A DNA stretch of 27,699 nucleotides from DASQFY01 sp036397815 (GTDB lineage: Bacteria > Chloroflexota > Limnocylindria > QHBO01), in NCBI GenBank assembly GCA_036397815.1, contig DASWIE010000045.1, forward strand, positions 1-27,699, written 5' to 3'. Under the pieces are notes generated by a model. The model worked only from the letters and a program-made list of their open reading frames with translations, was not told the origin of the DNA and ran no database searches. This document shows, in pieces, positions 6,400-13,811 of the stretch (the stretch's first letter is position 1; each line of letters begins with the position of its first letter). A program made the position numbers and the translations under genes.

Positions 6400-7278
6400 A
6401 TGACGCTGGCGGAGGGCGGCCAAGGGCGCAGCCGCGTCCGCTCAGTTCTCACCTTCATCGGATTCGCCCTGGCGCTGCTCGCGATCTGGGAAGGGCTGAA
6501 GTTCATCGGTGGCGACCCCTGGCGCCTGGGAGCCTGGGAGTGGCGGCCGCCGATCGAGATCTGGTTCGCCACGGACCTGAACATGCCGCACATCTGGGAG
6601 ATCATCGGCGCGCTGGCCGCGCCGGTGCAGCGCAACCAGGAGGCTTCGCTCGCGCAGTTTCTCTTCGGGGCGGCGCTCTACACGTGGCGCGAGGCGGCAA
6701 TCGGCTTCGTGGCAGGGGCGGTCCTGGGAATCGCACTTGCGGCTGCGTTCGTGCACTCCAGCCTGCTCGAGCGCGCCTTCGTGCCATACGTGATCGCGAG
6801 CCAGACGATCCCCATCGTGGCGCTTGCGCCGATGATCGTCTTCGCGTTCGACGACCCCGTCGTCAGTGTCGTGATCGTGACGACCTATCTCACCTTCTTC
6901 CCGGTGACGATCGCCATGATCCGCGGGCTGCGCTCGCCCGATCCACGAGCCCTGGAGCTCATGCGCTCGTATGCCGCATCGCGCTGGGATACGTTCTGGA
7001 AGGTCAGGCTCCCAGCTTCGCTCCCGTACCTGTTCACTGCTCTGAAGATCTCGGCCACGGCCAGCGTTGTGGGCGCCATCATCGGCGAGGGACCGGGCGG
7101 GATCCCGGATGGCCTGGGGCGCGCGATCATCAACTTCAACAACCAGTACATCTCAGGCCCGGGGAAATTGTGGGCCACGATCCTGGCCGCGGCGCTGGTG
7201 GGGATCGCCTTCTTCGGCCTGGTGCGCATACTCGAGCTCCAGACGCTGCGAGGACGAGCACAGGCGGCGACCGGGTGA
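6400..7278 (+). CDS. ABC importer permease 1 (SsuC/TauC/ThiX type, pyrimidine-like substrate)
   Basis: 292 residues with six predicted membrane helices; the first is at about 17-37. A long periplasmic segment follows (about 40-90, including WEWRPPIEIWFATDLNMPHIW). The BPD_transp_1 core carries the EAA loop ELMRSYAASRWDTFWKVRLPASLPY, which docks on the ATPase. Ribosome site GAGGAG lies 10 nt before the ATG. Its stop overlaps the ATPase start (GTGA). The family imports sulfonates, nitrate or pyrimidine precursors with an NMT1/THI5 binding protein. This permease is somewhat longer and more divergent than its partner at 8099, suggesting a heterodimeric channel. Confidence 0.9.
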   Translation: MTLAEGGQGRSRVRSVLTFIGFALALLAIWEGLKFIGGDPWRLGAWEWRPPIEIWFATDLNMPHIWEIIGALAAPVQRNQEASLAQFLFGAALYTWREAAIGFVAGAVLGIALAAAFVHSSLLERAFVPYVIASQTIPIVALAPMIVFAFDDPVVSVVIVTTYLTFFPVTIAMIRGLRSPDPRALELMRSYAASRWDTFWKVRLPASLPYLFTALKISATASVVGAIIGEGPGGIPDGLGRAIINFNNQYISGPGKLWATILAAALVGIAFFGLVRILELQTLRGRAQAATG

Positions 7279-8099
7279 GCGAGCCGAATGCGGTCGTCCG
7301 AGTCTCGGGCATCCACAAGACGTTCCGAGTCAGCGGCGGCGTCACCACGGCCCTGGCCGGCATCGACCTGGAGATCAACCAGGGGGAGTTCGTCTCGCTG
7401 ATCGGTCCCTCGGGTTGCGGAAAGAGCACCCTGCTGCGGCTGATCGGCGACCTGACCCAGCCATCGGCCGGTTCGGTGATCGTCAATGGCAAGCCGGCGG
7501 ATCGGGCGCGGCGCGACCGCGACTATGGGATCGTCTTCCAGGCGCCGGTCCTCTTCGATTGGCGCACCGTCGAGGAGAACGTGCGGCTGCCGCTCGAGCT
7601 GCTCGGCATGAGCCGCAGCAAGCGGGAGGAGCGGTCCCGCGAGATGCTCGCGCTGGTCGAGCTGGCGGACTTCGCCAGGCACTACCCCTACCAGCTCTCG
7701 GGCGGCATGCAGCAACGGGTTTCGATTGCCCGGGCCCTCGCGCTGGAGCCCGCGATCCTGCTGATGGACGAGCCCTTCGGCGCGCTCGACGAGATGACTC
7801 GCGAGCGGATGAACTCAGAAGTGCTGCGCATCTGGGAGAAGACCGGCACGACCGTGGTCTTCGTCACACACTCGATTCCGGAGGCCGTGTTCCTCTCGTC
7901 GCGAGTCGTGGTCATGAGCGCCCGTCCTGGACGCATCACGCGCGTCATCGAGATCGACGTGGCTCGCCCACGGACCTTCGAGACGCGGGAGGACCGCCGT
8001 TACTTCGAGCGCATCACCGATGTGCGCGAGGCGCTTCGCGGTCACTCGGGGGAGGACCCGACAGGGCTCGACCGAGCCGCTGCCGAGGGCGTCACCTGA
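7275..8099 (+). CDS. ABC importer ATPase (NrtD/SsuB/ThiZ type)
   Basis: 274 residues with all nucleotide-binding motifs intact: Walker A GPSGCGKST at 44-52, Q-loop Gln89, signature LSGGMQQ at 141-147, Walker B ILLMDEP at 161-167 and switch His199. The RITRVIEIDVARPR tail is usual for the nitrate/sulfonate/taurine importer class. GTG start overlaps the upstream stop, and its own stop shares bases with the ATG of permease 2 (TGATG), so three genes are translated as one unit. It powers uptake through the flanking permeases. Confidence 0.93.
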   Translation: MSEPNAVVRVSGIHKTFRVSGGVTTALAGIDLEINQGEFVSLIGPSGCGKSTLLRLIGDLTQPSAGSVIVNGKPADRARRDRDYGIVFQAPVLFDWRTVEENVRLPLELLGMSRSKREERSREMLALVELADFARHYPYQLSGGMQQRVSIARALALEPAILLMDEPFGALDEMTRERMNSEVLRIWEKTGTTVVFVTHSIPEAVFLSSRVVVMSARPGRITRVIEIDVARPRTFETREDRRYFERITDVREALRGHSGEDPTGLDRAAAEGVT

Positions 8100-8893
8100 T
8101 GAGATGGCCTGGGCGTTGGCAGGACACGCTCCTCCGATACCTGCCCGCGGTCGCCGTGTTCGTGGCGGTCCTCGCCGCATGGGAGCTTGCCGGCAGCTCT
8201 ACGGTACTGCCGAGGCCCTCAGCCATCGGATCCGCGCTGGTCGAGAACTGGTCGTCGGGCCGCTGGCCGCTCTTCGAGGCCGCCAGGAACACGCTCACTG
8301 AAGCCCTTATCGGCCTTGGCCTCGGGACGATGCTCGGCGTACTGACGGGGGCTGCCGTCGCACGCTGGGCTACCGCGCGCGACGCAGTGCTGCCCATCGC
8401 GATTGCGGCCAATGCGGTGCCGATCATCGCCTTCGCGCCGATCATGAACCTGTGGTTCGGCGCCACCAATCCGCTCTCCAAGGCGGCAATCGCCGCCGTC
8501 CTGGTCTTCTTCCCTATCTTCATCAACGTCGTTCGAGGCCTGAGCGCCGTGGATCCGGCGGCGATCGAACTGATGCGCGCATTCGCGGCGAGCGAGGGTG
8601 CGATTCTCCGCAAGGTGCGAATCCCGACCGCGCTCCCCTATTTCCTCACCGGGCTCAAGGTCAGCACCACGCTGTGCTTGATCGGCGCGATCGTGGGCGA
8701 GTACTTCGGTGGCGCCAGTGACGTGATCGGGCGCGTGGTGGTCCAGAGCGCGAGCGCCCTGCGCTGGGACGTCACGTGGGCGGCGATCCTGTTCGGTGCG
8801 GTGGCCGGCATCGCCCTCTACCTGGTCGTCGTCGGCATCGAGCGGGTCGTCATCCCATGGCATGCATCGGTCCGGGGGGAAGAGGCGCGCTAG
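8099..8893 (+). CDS. ABC importer permease 2 (SsuC/TauC/ThiX type)
   Basis: 264 residues. Six membrane helices are predicted. The first is at about 14-28, followed by the usual SSTVLPRPSAIGSAL segment. The core has the EAA loop ELMRAFAASEGAILRKVRIPTALPYFLTGLK and the GEYFGGASDVIG stretch typical of this importer class. The ATG at 8099 overlaps the ATPase stop. It pairs with the divergent permease at 6400. A separate promoter follows before the lipoprotein gene. Confidence 0.9.
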   Translation: MRWPGRWQDTLLRYLPAVAVFVAVLAAWELAGSSTVLPRPSAIGSALVENWSSGRWPLFEAARNTLTEALIGLGLGTMLGVLTGAAVARWATARDAVLPIAIAANAVPIIAFAPIMNLWFGATNPLSKAAIAAVLVFFPIFINVVRGLSAVDPAAIELMRAFAASEGAILRKVRIPTALPYFLTGLKVSTTLCLIGAIVGEYFGGASDVIGRVVVQSASALRWDVTWAAILFGAVAGIALYLVVVGIERVVIPWHASVRGEEAR

Positions 8894-8904
8894 CACCTCG
8901 ACGA

Positions 8905-8933
8905 TGGCCAACCGGCCCGACGATCCTTAGAAT
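8905..8933 (+). promoter_or_regulatory. Internal promoter for the substrate-binding lipoprotein
   Basis: A TGGCCA -35 (8905-8910) and TAGAAT -10 (8928-8933) with 17-bp spacing lie between permease 2 and the lipoprotein gene. Transcription would begin near 8940, giving a leader of about 50 nt. A separate promoter would allow excess binding protein relative to the membrane complex. Confidence 0.55.
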
Positions 8934-8954
8934 CCCCGGATCGGGGTCGTCATC

Positions 8955-8972
8955 GGCCCGCGCGCGCGGGCC
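8955..8972. repeat. 18-bp perfect CG-rich palindrome in the lipoprotein leader
   Basis: GGCCCGCGCGCGCGGGCC reads identically on both strands. It sits between the predicted transcription start (about 8940) and the ribosome site AAGGAG (8980-8985). It could be a regulator site or an mRNA hairpin that protects or gates the lipoprotein message. Confidence 0.6.
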
Positions 8973-8990
8973 ATCACCGAAGGAGTGGAC

Positions 8991-10094
8991 ATGAAGCGAC
9001 CACGCGTTTCCCTGGCCGTAGTGGCGACCGGCGCGCTGCTGCTCTCGGCATGCGGGACGGGCACCCCAACTGGCAGCGTGGAGCTGACGCCTGTCCGCCT
9101 CCAGCTGCAATGGGTGCCGCAGGCGCAGTTCGCCGGCTACATTGCGGCGGTGGCCCAGGGCTACTACACGGCCGAGGGGCTCGATGTCGAGCTTGTCGAC
9201 GGCGGGCCCGATGTCATCCCGCAGGTGGTCGGTTCAGCCGCAAATGGGCCCGAGTTCACGATCAGCTGGGTCCCGAAGGTGCTCGAGGTGCGCGAGGCGG
9301 ATCCGCCGTCGGACCTCGTCAACATCGCGCAGGTCTTCCAGCGCTCCGGAACGCTCTCGGTGAGCTGGGTCGACAGCGGGATCACCAGCCCGGAAGACTT
9401 CGCGGACAAGAAGGTTGGGGTCTGGGATTTCGGCAATGAGTTCGAGGTGACAGCAGGGGCACGACTGTTCGGTCTCGAAGAGGGCACCGACTACGAGAAG
9501 GTGATCCAGCCGTTCGACATGACGCTCCTGCTGAGTGACCAGATCGACGTCGCCGAGGCGATGATCTACAACGAGTACGCCCAGGTCCTGGAGGCCGAGA
9601 ACCCCGACACCGGCGAGCTCTACCAGCCAGACGACCTCACCGTTATCGACTACAACGAGGTCGGCACCGCCATGCTCCAGGACGCCATCTTTGCGCGCGC
9701 CGCCTGGCTCGCCGAGGACGGCAACGAGGAGATTGCGGTCAAGTTCCTGCGGGCCTCGTTCAAGGGCTGGATCTACTGCCGCGAGAACCCTGACGAGTGC
9801 GTCCAGTTGACCCTCGACGCCGGGACCACGCTCGGTGCCGGTCACCAGGCGTGGCAGATGAACGAGATCAATGCGCTGATCTGGCCGTCGCCCGACGGCA
9901 TCGGCGTCCTGGATCCCGACCTGTGGCAGCAGACGGTAGACGTGGCGGTCGAGTCCGGGATCATCTCGGGCGCACCCCCCAGCGAGTCCTATCGGACCGA
10001 CCTCGCCACCCAGGCACTCGAGGACATCACCGAGGACAAGACGGGCAGCGACTTCGAGAAGGGCACCGTGGAGGTCACGCCCGGCGGCGAGTAG
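8991..10094 (+). CDS. NMT1/THI5-like substrate-binding lipoprotein of the ABC importer
   Basis: 367 residues. The lipobox LSAC (Cys21) follows a short signal peptide, so the mature protein should be lipid-anchored. RLQLQWVPQAQFAGYIAAVA followed by GYYTAEGLDVELVDGG is the signature opening of the THI5/NMT1 family, whose members bind pyrimidine precursors, riboflavin or related rings. The ATG at 8991 is chosen over the in-frame GTG at 8985 because AAGGAG overlaps the latter. No TPP or FMN riboswitch was recognised upstream, which weakens a thiamine or riboflavin role and leaves pyrimidines or dihydropyrimidine products as the likely ligand in this context. It is last in the importer operon. Confidence 0.9.
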   Translation: MKRPRVSLAVVATGALLLSACGTGTPTGSVELTPVRLQLQWVPQAQFAGYIAAVAQGYYTAEGLDVELVDGGPDVIPQVVGSAANGPEFTISWVPKVLEVREADPPSDLVNIAQVFQRSGTLSVSWVDSGITSPEDFADKKVGVWDFGNEFEVTAGARLFGLEEGTDYEKVIQPFDMTLLLSDQIDVAEAMIYNEYAQVLEAENPDTGELYQPDDLTVIDYNEVGTAMLQDAIFARAAWLAEDGNEEIAVKFLRASFKGWIYCRENPDECVQLTLDAGTTLGAGHQAWQMNEINALIWPSPDGIGVLDPDLWQQTVDVAVESGIISGAPPSESYRTDLATQALEDITEDKTGSDFEKGTVEVTPGGE

Positions 10095-10115
10095 ACCTTC
10101 GCATGACCGATGACG

Positions 10116-10146
10116 ACGAGGCCCCTCCGCCCAGGAGGGGCCTCGT
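10116..10146. terminator. Strong bidirectional terminator hairpin
   Basis: ACGAGGCCCCTCC-GCCCA-GGAGGGGCCTCGT is a perfect 13-bp stem with a 5-nt loop. It lies between the convergent importer operon (ends 10094) and ion-transporter gene (ends 10158), so it can serve both strands. There is no clear T-tract on either side. Confidence 0.85.
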
Positions 10147-10157
10147 TGCGTGGTCAC

Positions 10158-11429
10158 CTAGAGCAGGTAGCGGAGCCAGATGTACGCCATCGCCACGATG
10201 ATGGAGCCGAGGGTTACCGGCGCGGCGTAGCGGACGAACGTGCCGAATGGAATCGGGTGGCCCTCGCGTTCCGACATGCTGGCCAGGATCACGTTCGCGG
10301 ACGCGCCGATGATCGTGAAATTGCCGCCCAGATCGGCCCCGGCGGCGAGCGCCCACCAGAGCGCCTGCGATGGCTCGTGAGGCACCGACATCTCAGCCAC
10401 CACCGGGATCATGGTGGCCGTGTACGGGATGTTGTCGACCACTCCGGAGAGGATGCCCGACAGCCAGAGGATGACGATGGTTCCGAGCTCCAGGCTGCCG
10501 CCCGTGACGGTCGTCAGCGCCGTGGCAATCGCCTGGATCATGCCGATCTCGATCACTCCGGCGATCAGCATGAAGAGACCGATGAAGAAGAAGAGGGTCG
10601 GCCACTCCACCTCGCGCAGGATCTCGTGCGGATCCTCGCGAGCGACGACCATCAGCGCAACCGCGCCGGTCAGGGCCACCGTGGCCGGCTCGTAGCCGAG
10701 CGGACCATGGATCAGGAATCCGATCAGCGTCAGGCCCAGGACGACGAGTGACTGCCGAAGCAGTCGCGGATCCCCGATCATCTCGCGCTCATCCAGCGCC
10801 AGGAGGGTATCCCGCAGCTCCGGGTCGACGCTCAGCTGGCCACGGAACAGCCAGCGTGCCGAGACGAGGAATCCGACCAGGATGATCGCCGACAAGGGCC
10901 CCATGTTCACTGCGAAGCTGAGAAAGTCGATGTCGGCCGCGCTACCGATCAGGATGTTCGGCGGGTCGCCAATGAGCGTCGCCAGGCCACCGATATTGCT
11001 CGACAGGATCTCGGCGATGATGAAGGGCAGCGGGCTAACGCCCAGGCGGGCGGCCAGGAACAGCGTGATCGGTCCGACCAGGACGACGGTGGTGACGTTG
11101 TCGAGCAGGGCCGATGCGATGGCGGTGATGACGCACATCACGACCAGGATCCGATAGGCGTCCCCTCCTGCGAAGCGCGCCGCTCGCACCGCCATCCAGC
11201 CGAACACCCCGGTCTTTCGGACGATTCCGGCAAGGATCATCATGCCGGCCAGCAGGAAGATGACGTTGAAGTCGATGTGCTCGAACGCCTCCTCCTGGGT
11301 CACGATGCCCAGGAGCACCATGGCCGTTCCGCCGGCCATGGCGGCGATCGTCTTGTGGATGCGCTCGGTCGCGATCAGCGCGTAGGTGGCGATGAAGACG
11401 ACGAGTCCGATGATGACCGTGGGCGTCAT
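10158..11429 (-). CDS. ArsB/NhaD (ion transporter superfamily) membrane transporter
   Basis: 423 residues with about 11-12 hydrophobic segments. Two diagnostic re-entrant motifs are present: LLDNVTTVVLVGP in the first half and SSNIGGLATLIGDPPNILIGS nearby, mirrored in the second half by GVVDNIPYTATMIPVV and GADLGGNFTIIGASANVI. This inverted repeat is the hallmark of the ArsB/NhaD/SLC13/P-protein group, which moves Na+/H+, arsenite or dicarboxylates; substrate cannot be set by eye. The ATG at 11429 shares a base with the stop of the CBS gene (TGATG), so the two are co-translated. No arsenic genes are nearby, which makes cation exchange more likely than arsenite efflux. Confidence 0.85.
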   Translation of the reverse strand: MTPTVIIGLVVFIATYALIATERIHKTIAAMAGGTAMVLLGIVTQEEAFEHIDFNVIFLLAGMMILAGIVRKTGVFGWMAVRAARFAGGDAYRILVVMCVITAIASALLDNVTTVVLVGPITLFLAARLGVSPLPFIIAEILSSNIGGLATLIGDPPNILIGSAADIDFLSFAVNMGPLSAIILVGFLVSARWLFRGQLSVDPELRDTLLALDEREMIGDPRLLRQSLVVLGLTLIGFLIHGPLGYEPATVALTGAVALMVVAREDPHEILREVEWPTLFFFIGLFMLIAGVIEIGMIQAIATALTTVTGGSLELGTIVILWLSGILSGVVDNIPYTATMIPVVAEMSVPHEPSQALWWALAAGADLGGNFTIIGASANVILASMSEREGHPIPFGTFVRYAAPVTLGSIIVAMAYIWLRYLL

Positions 11430-11956
11430 CAATCGCGGCTGTGGTCGTGTGGCTGCAACAGCTGCGCCCGACCGGTCGCCTTGACCCAGACGAGCAGCAG
11501 CTCGAGCTGGTCGACGTAGCCGGTGACCCGCTGCTCATCGTCGACGATCGGCAAGCCGTTGAGATGTGCCTTGTGCATCTTCTCGAAGGCGTCGCGCACA
11601 TTCTCGTCGCGACGCACGAAGACGGGCGGGAGCATGATGTCGGCGGCCGTCCTGGCGCGGATGTGCCGCGCATACTCCATCACGTCGTCGACGTCCGCGA
11701 TCACGCCCAGGAACTCCTCGGGCACGATCTTGAGAAAGATGTCGTTCACCAGCAGCCGGACCGGAACGAGCCCGATCAGGCGATCGCCTTCGTCGACGAC
11801 AGACAGCACCCGGCAGCTCGGTTGCTCGATGGCCAGCTCGGCGAGCCGCTGCAGGCTGTCGCCGGCGTGCACGATGACCGCATCGGTGCCGCGCAAGAGC
11901 CGGTCGACCTCGCCGATCGGCGTGGCCTGGGTGATCGCCTCGGGTGATTCCTTCAT
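11429..11956 (-). CDS. Two-CBS-domain regulatory protein coupled to the ion transporter
   Basis: 175 residues. CBS repeat 1 spans about 23-75 (AVIVHAGDSLQRLAELAIEQ ... VLSVVDEGDRLIGLVPV) and repeat 2 about 105-160 (ADIMLPPVFVRRDENVRDAF ... GLPIVDDEQRVTGYVDQLEL). Tandem CBS domains bind adenosine nucleotides such as AMP, ATP or c-di-AMP. Between them lies LVNDIFLKIVPEEFLG, which resembles the MgtE-type CBS linker. The translational overlap with the transporter suggests a separate cytosolic gate for it, by inference. Upstream lies a 190-base divergent gap with a structured candidate leader. Confidence 0.86.
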   Translation of the reverse strand: MKESPEAITQATPIGEVDRLLRGTDAVIVHAGDSLQRLAELAIEQPSCRVLSVVDEGDRLIGLVPVRLLVNDIFLKIVPEEFLGVIADVDDVMEYARHIRARTAADIMLPPVFVRRDENVRDAFEKMHKAHLNGLPIVDDEQRVTGYVDQLELLLVWVKATGRAQLLQPHDHSRD

Positions 11957-11981
11957 GGTCGTCCCGCGCCCTGCACGGCAA

Positions 11982-12077
11982 GAGACCGCGCGGTGCGCAG
12001 TCTCCTCCTCGACGCCGTCGGTACGGGCCCGGCGTCACACCCGCGCGCCCGCGATGGCGGCGCGCTGCTGAAGGATA
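11982..12077 (-). promoter_or_regulatory. Candidate structured leader and -10 box of the CBS-transporter operon
   Basis: On the minus strand a TATCCT -10-like box (12077-12072) would start transcription about 110 nt before the CBS ATG. The leader holds two stems: GACGCCG/CGGCGTC (12011-12017 with 12030-12036, 12-nt loop) and GAGAC-c-GCGC-ggt-GCGC-a-GTCTC (11982-12004). No known riboswitch class was recognised. The promoter call is weak because no good -35 is seen. Confidence 0.35.
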
Positions 12078-12117
12078 GCGACCGGCGCCCGATCCCGGCA
12101 AGCCGGGGACCGGCCGC

Positions 12118-12150
12118 TATCATCGGTCGATGGAGGCCGACCCCCGATGA
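12118..12150 (+). promoter_or_regulatory. -10 box and leaderless six-codon mini-ORF (MEADPR) before the antiporter gene
   Basis: TATCAT (12118-12123) ends 6 nt before ATG 12130, which opens the six-codon ORF MEADPR. Its TGA (12148-12150) overlaps the antiporter ATG (12147) as ATGA. The second codon contributes a GGAGG (12132-12136) 10 nt before the antiporter start, so the same bases can act as ribosome site or as coding sequence. Confidence 0.45.
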
Positions 12151-13811
12151 CCGGGAGCCTGGCGATCACCCTCCTTGCCGCGCTGGGCGCAGCCCTGGTG
12201 CTCGGTGCCGTCGCCCACCGCTTGCGCCTGGCCCCGATGATCGGCTACATCGCAGCCGGGCTGCTGGTCGGCCCCTTCACACCGGGCTTCGTCGCCGACC
12301 GCGAGGAGGTCCTGGGCCTCGCCGACATCGGCGTGGCGCTGCTCATGTTCAGCCTTGGGCTGCGCTTCAAGCTGGAGGAGCTGGCAGAGACCGGTCGCCT
12401 GGTCCTCGTCGGCGCGCCGCTACAGGTGGCGCTGACCATGGGTCTGGGGACCGGGGTGGCGCTGCTGATGAGCAGCCAGCTGACCGAGGCGCTCTTCCTC
12501 GGTGCGGTGGTGAGCGTCTCGTCGACCGTGGTGCTGGCCAAGATCGCCGGCGAATCGGTCCTCGAGACGACCCTGTACGGCCGGTTGGCGTTGGGCTGGA
12601 CGATCGTCCAGGACCTGCTCACCGTCGTGCTGGTGGTCGTCCTCTCGGCGCTGGCCGGTGAGTCAGACCAGCCCTTCGTCGATGGGCTCATCTCGATCAC
12701 GGTGGCGCTCGCGTTCGTCGCGGGGGTCCTGACCATCGGTGGGCGGATCCTGCCTGCGGCGCTGGCACGTGTCGCCCTGCTCGGCAGCCGAGAGCTGTTC
12801 GTGGTGGCGGTCGCGGTGCTGGCGATCGGCACCGCCGCGGCGGCCGGGGCCCTCGGCGTCTCCGTGGCGCTCGGCGCGTTCGTCGCCGGCCTGGCGCTGG
12901 CCGAGTCCGATCTCGCCGCCAGCGTGCTCGGAGAGGTGGTGCCCCTGCGCGAGCTGTTCGCGACCATCTTCTTCGTCTCGGTCGGCATCCTGCTGCAGCC
13001 CGCCGCGCTGCTCGCCGGCTGGCCGGTCGTCCTCGTCCTGCTGCTCCTGATCGTGATCGGCAAGGGGCTGCCGATCGCCGCCATCACCCGCGCCGGCGGC
13101 CAGCCACCGCGGACCGCGCTGCGCACAGCGGGCCTGGTGGCGCAGTCCGGCGAGTTCAGCTTCGTCCTCGCCACGGTGGGGCTGGAGCTGGGCGCGATCG
13201 GCCAGGACACCTTCAGCCAGGCGATGGGCGCCGTGGTGCTCTCCATCCTGCTCGCCTCCGTCGTCGCCGGCGGCGCGGCGCGGATCGGCGATGCCGCCGA
13301 GCGGCGTTGGCCCATGCCGCAGCTCGGAGTCGAATTGCGGCGCCGAGCGGCGGAGCTGCGCAGGCACGTGGTCGTGCTCGGCTACGGCCAGGTGGGCCGC
13401 TCGGTAATCCGCGTGCTCGAGCGCCGCTCCATCCCGTGGGTGGCGGTCGACGCCGACTACCCATTGGTGCGTTCCGCCGCCGCCGGCGGCGCGGCGCTGG
13501 TCTACGGCGACGCGGGGACGCCGTCGGTCCTGGACGCTGTGCGGATCGAGACGGCGAGCACGATGGTGGTGGCGATCCCGGACGCCCTGGCGGCGCGGCA
13601 GGCGGTCCGCTACGCCCTGGGGCGCAATCCCCGCCTCCACGTCGTGGCGCGCGCCCATTCCGAGGCTGATGAGGCCGACCTGCGGCGCCTGGGTGCGGCT
13701 CGCGTCATCACCGCCGAGCGGGAGCTCGGGCATGAGCTCGTGCGCCACACGCTGGCGCGCTTCGGCGTCAGCGAGCGCGAGATCGACGTCATCCTGCGCC
13801 GCCGGGACTAG
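12147..13811 (+). CDS. Kef/YbaL-type CPA2 cation:proton antiporter with TrkA-N domain
   Basis: 554 residues. The first about 385 form a Na+/H+-exchanger-type membrane domain with some 12-13 hydrophobic helices (LAPMIGYIAAGLLVGPF, ADIGVALLMFSLGLRF, AVVSVSSTVVLAKI). The C-terminal part is an RCK/TrkA-N Rossmann domain beginning HVVVLGYGQVGRSVIRVL at about 406, followed by VAVDAD and ending in an RELGHELVRHTLARFG segment. Such proteins exchange K+ (or Na+) for H+ under control of a nucleotide bound to the Rossmann domain. No separate KefF/G gene is present. It is divergent from the CBS-transporter pair, so cation homeostasis genes are clustered. Its TAG overlaps the stop of the convergent HAD gene. 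Confidence 0.93.
   Translation: MTGSLAITLLAALGAALVLGAVAHRLRLAPMIGYIAAGLLVGPFTPGFVADREEVLGLADIGVALLMFSLGLRFKLEELAETGRLVLVGAPLQVALTMGLGTGVALLMSSQLTEALFLGAVVSVSSTVVLAKIAGESVLETTLYGRLALGWTIVQDLLTVVLVVVLSALAGESDQPFVDGLISITVALAFVAGVLTIGGRILPAALARVALLGSRELFVVAVAVLAIGTAAAAGALGVSVALGAFVAGLALAESDLAASVLGEVVPLRELFATIFFVSVGILLQPAALLAGWPVVLVLLLLIVIGKGLPIAAITRAGGQPPRTALRTAGLVAQSGEFSFVLATVGLELGAIGQDTFSQAMGAVVLSILLASVVAGGAARIGDAAERRWPMPQLGVELRRRAAELRRHVVVLGYGQVGRSVIRVLERRSIPWVAVDADYPLVRSAAAGGAALVYGDAGTPSVLDAVRIETASTMVVAIPDALAARQAVRYALGRNPRLHVVARAHSEADEADLRRLGAARVITAERELGHELVRHTLARFGVSEREIDVILRRRD

Noticed and set aside
8894..8990. Riboswitch (TPP or FMN) before the lipoprotein gene
   Set aside because: The leader is only about 50 nt and lacks recognisable conserved riboswitch core elements; only the CG palindrome is seen.
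7275..10094. Assignment of the importer as a dedicated thiamine-precursor (ThiXYZ) or riboflavin (RibXY) system
   Set aside because: Fold family fits, but there is no thi or rib gene or riboswitch nearby; the neighbouring catabolic genes favour pyrimidine-type substrates, so the specific symbols were not used.
10158..11429. Arsenite efflux pump ArsB
   Set aside because: No arsR, arsC or arsA gene is nearby; the family motifs alone do not separate ArsB from NhaD or SLC13-type transporters.
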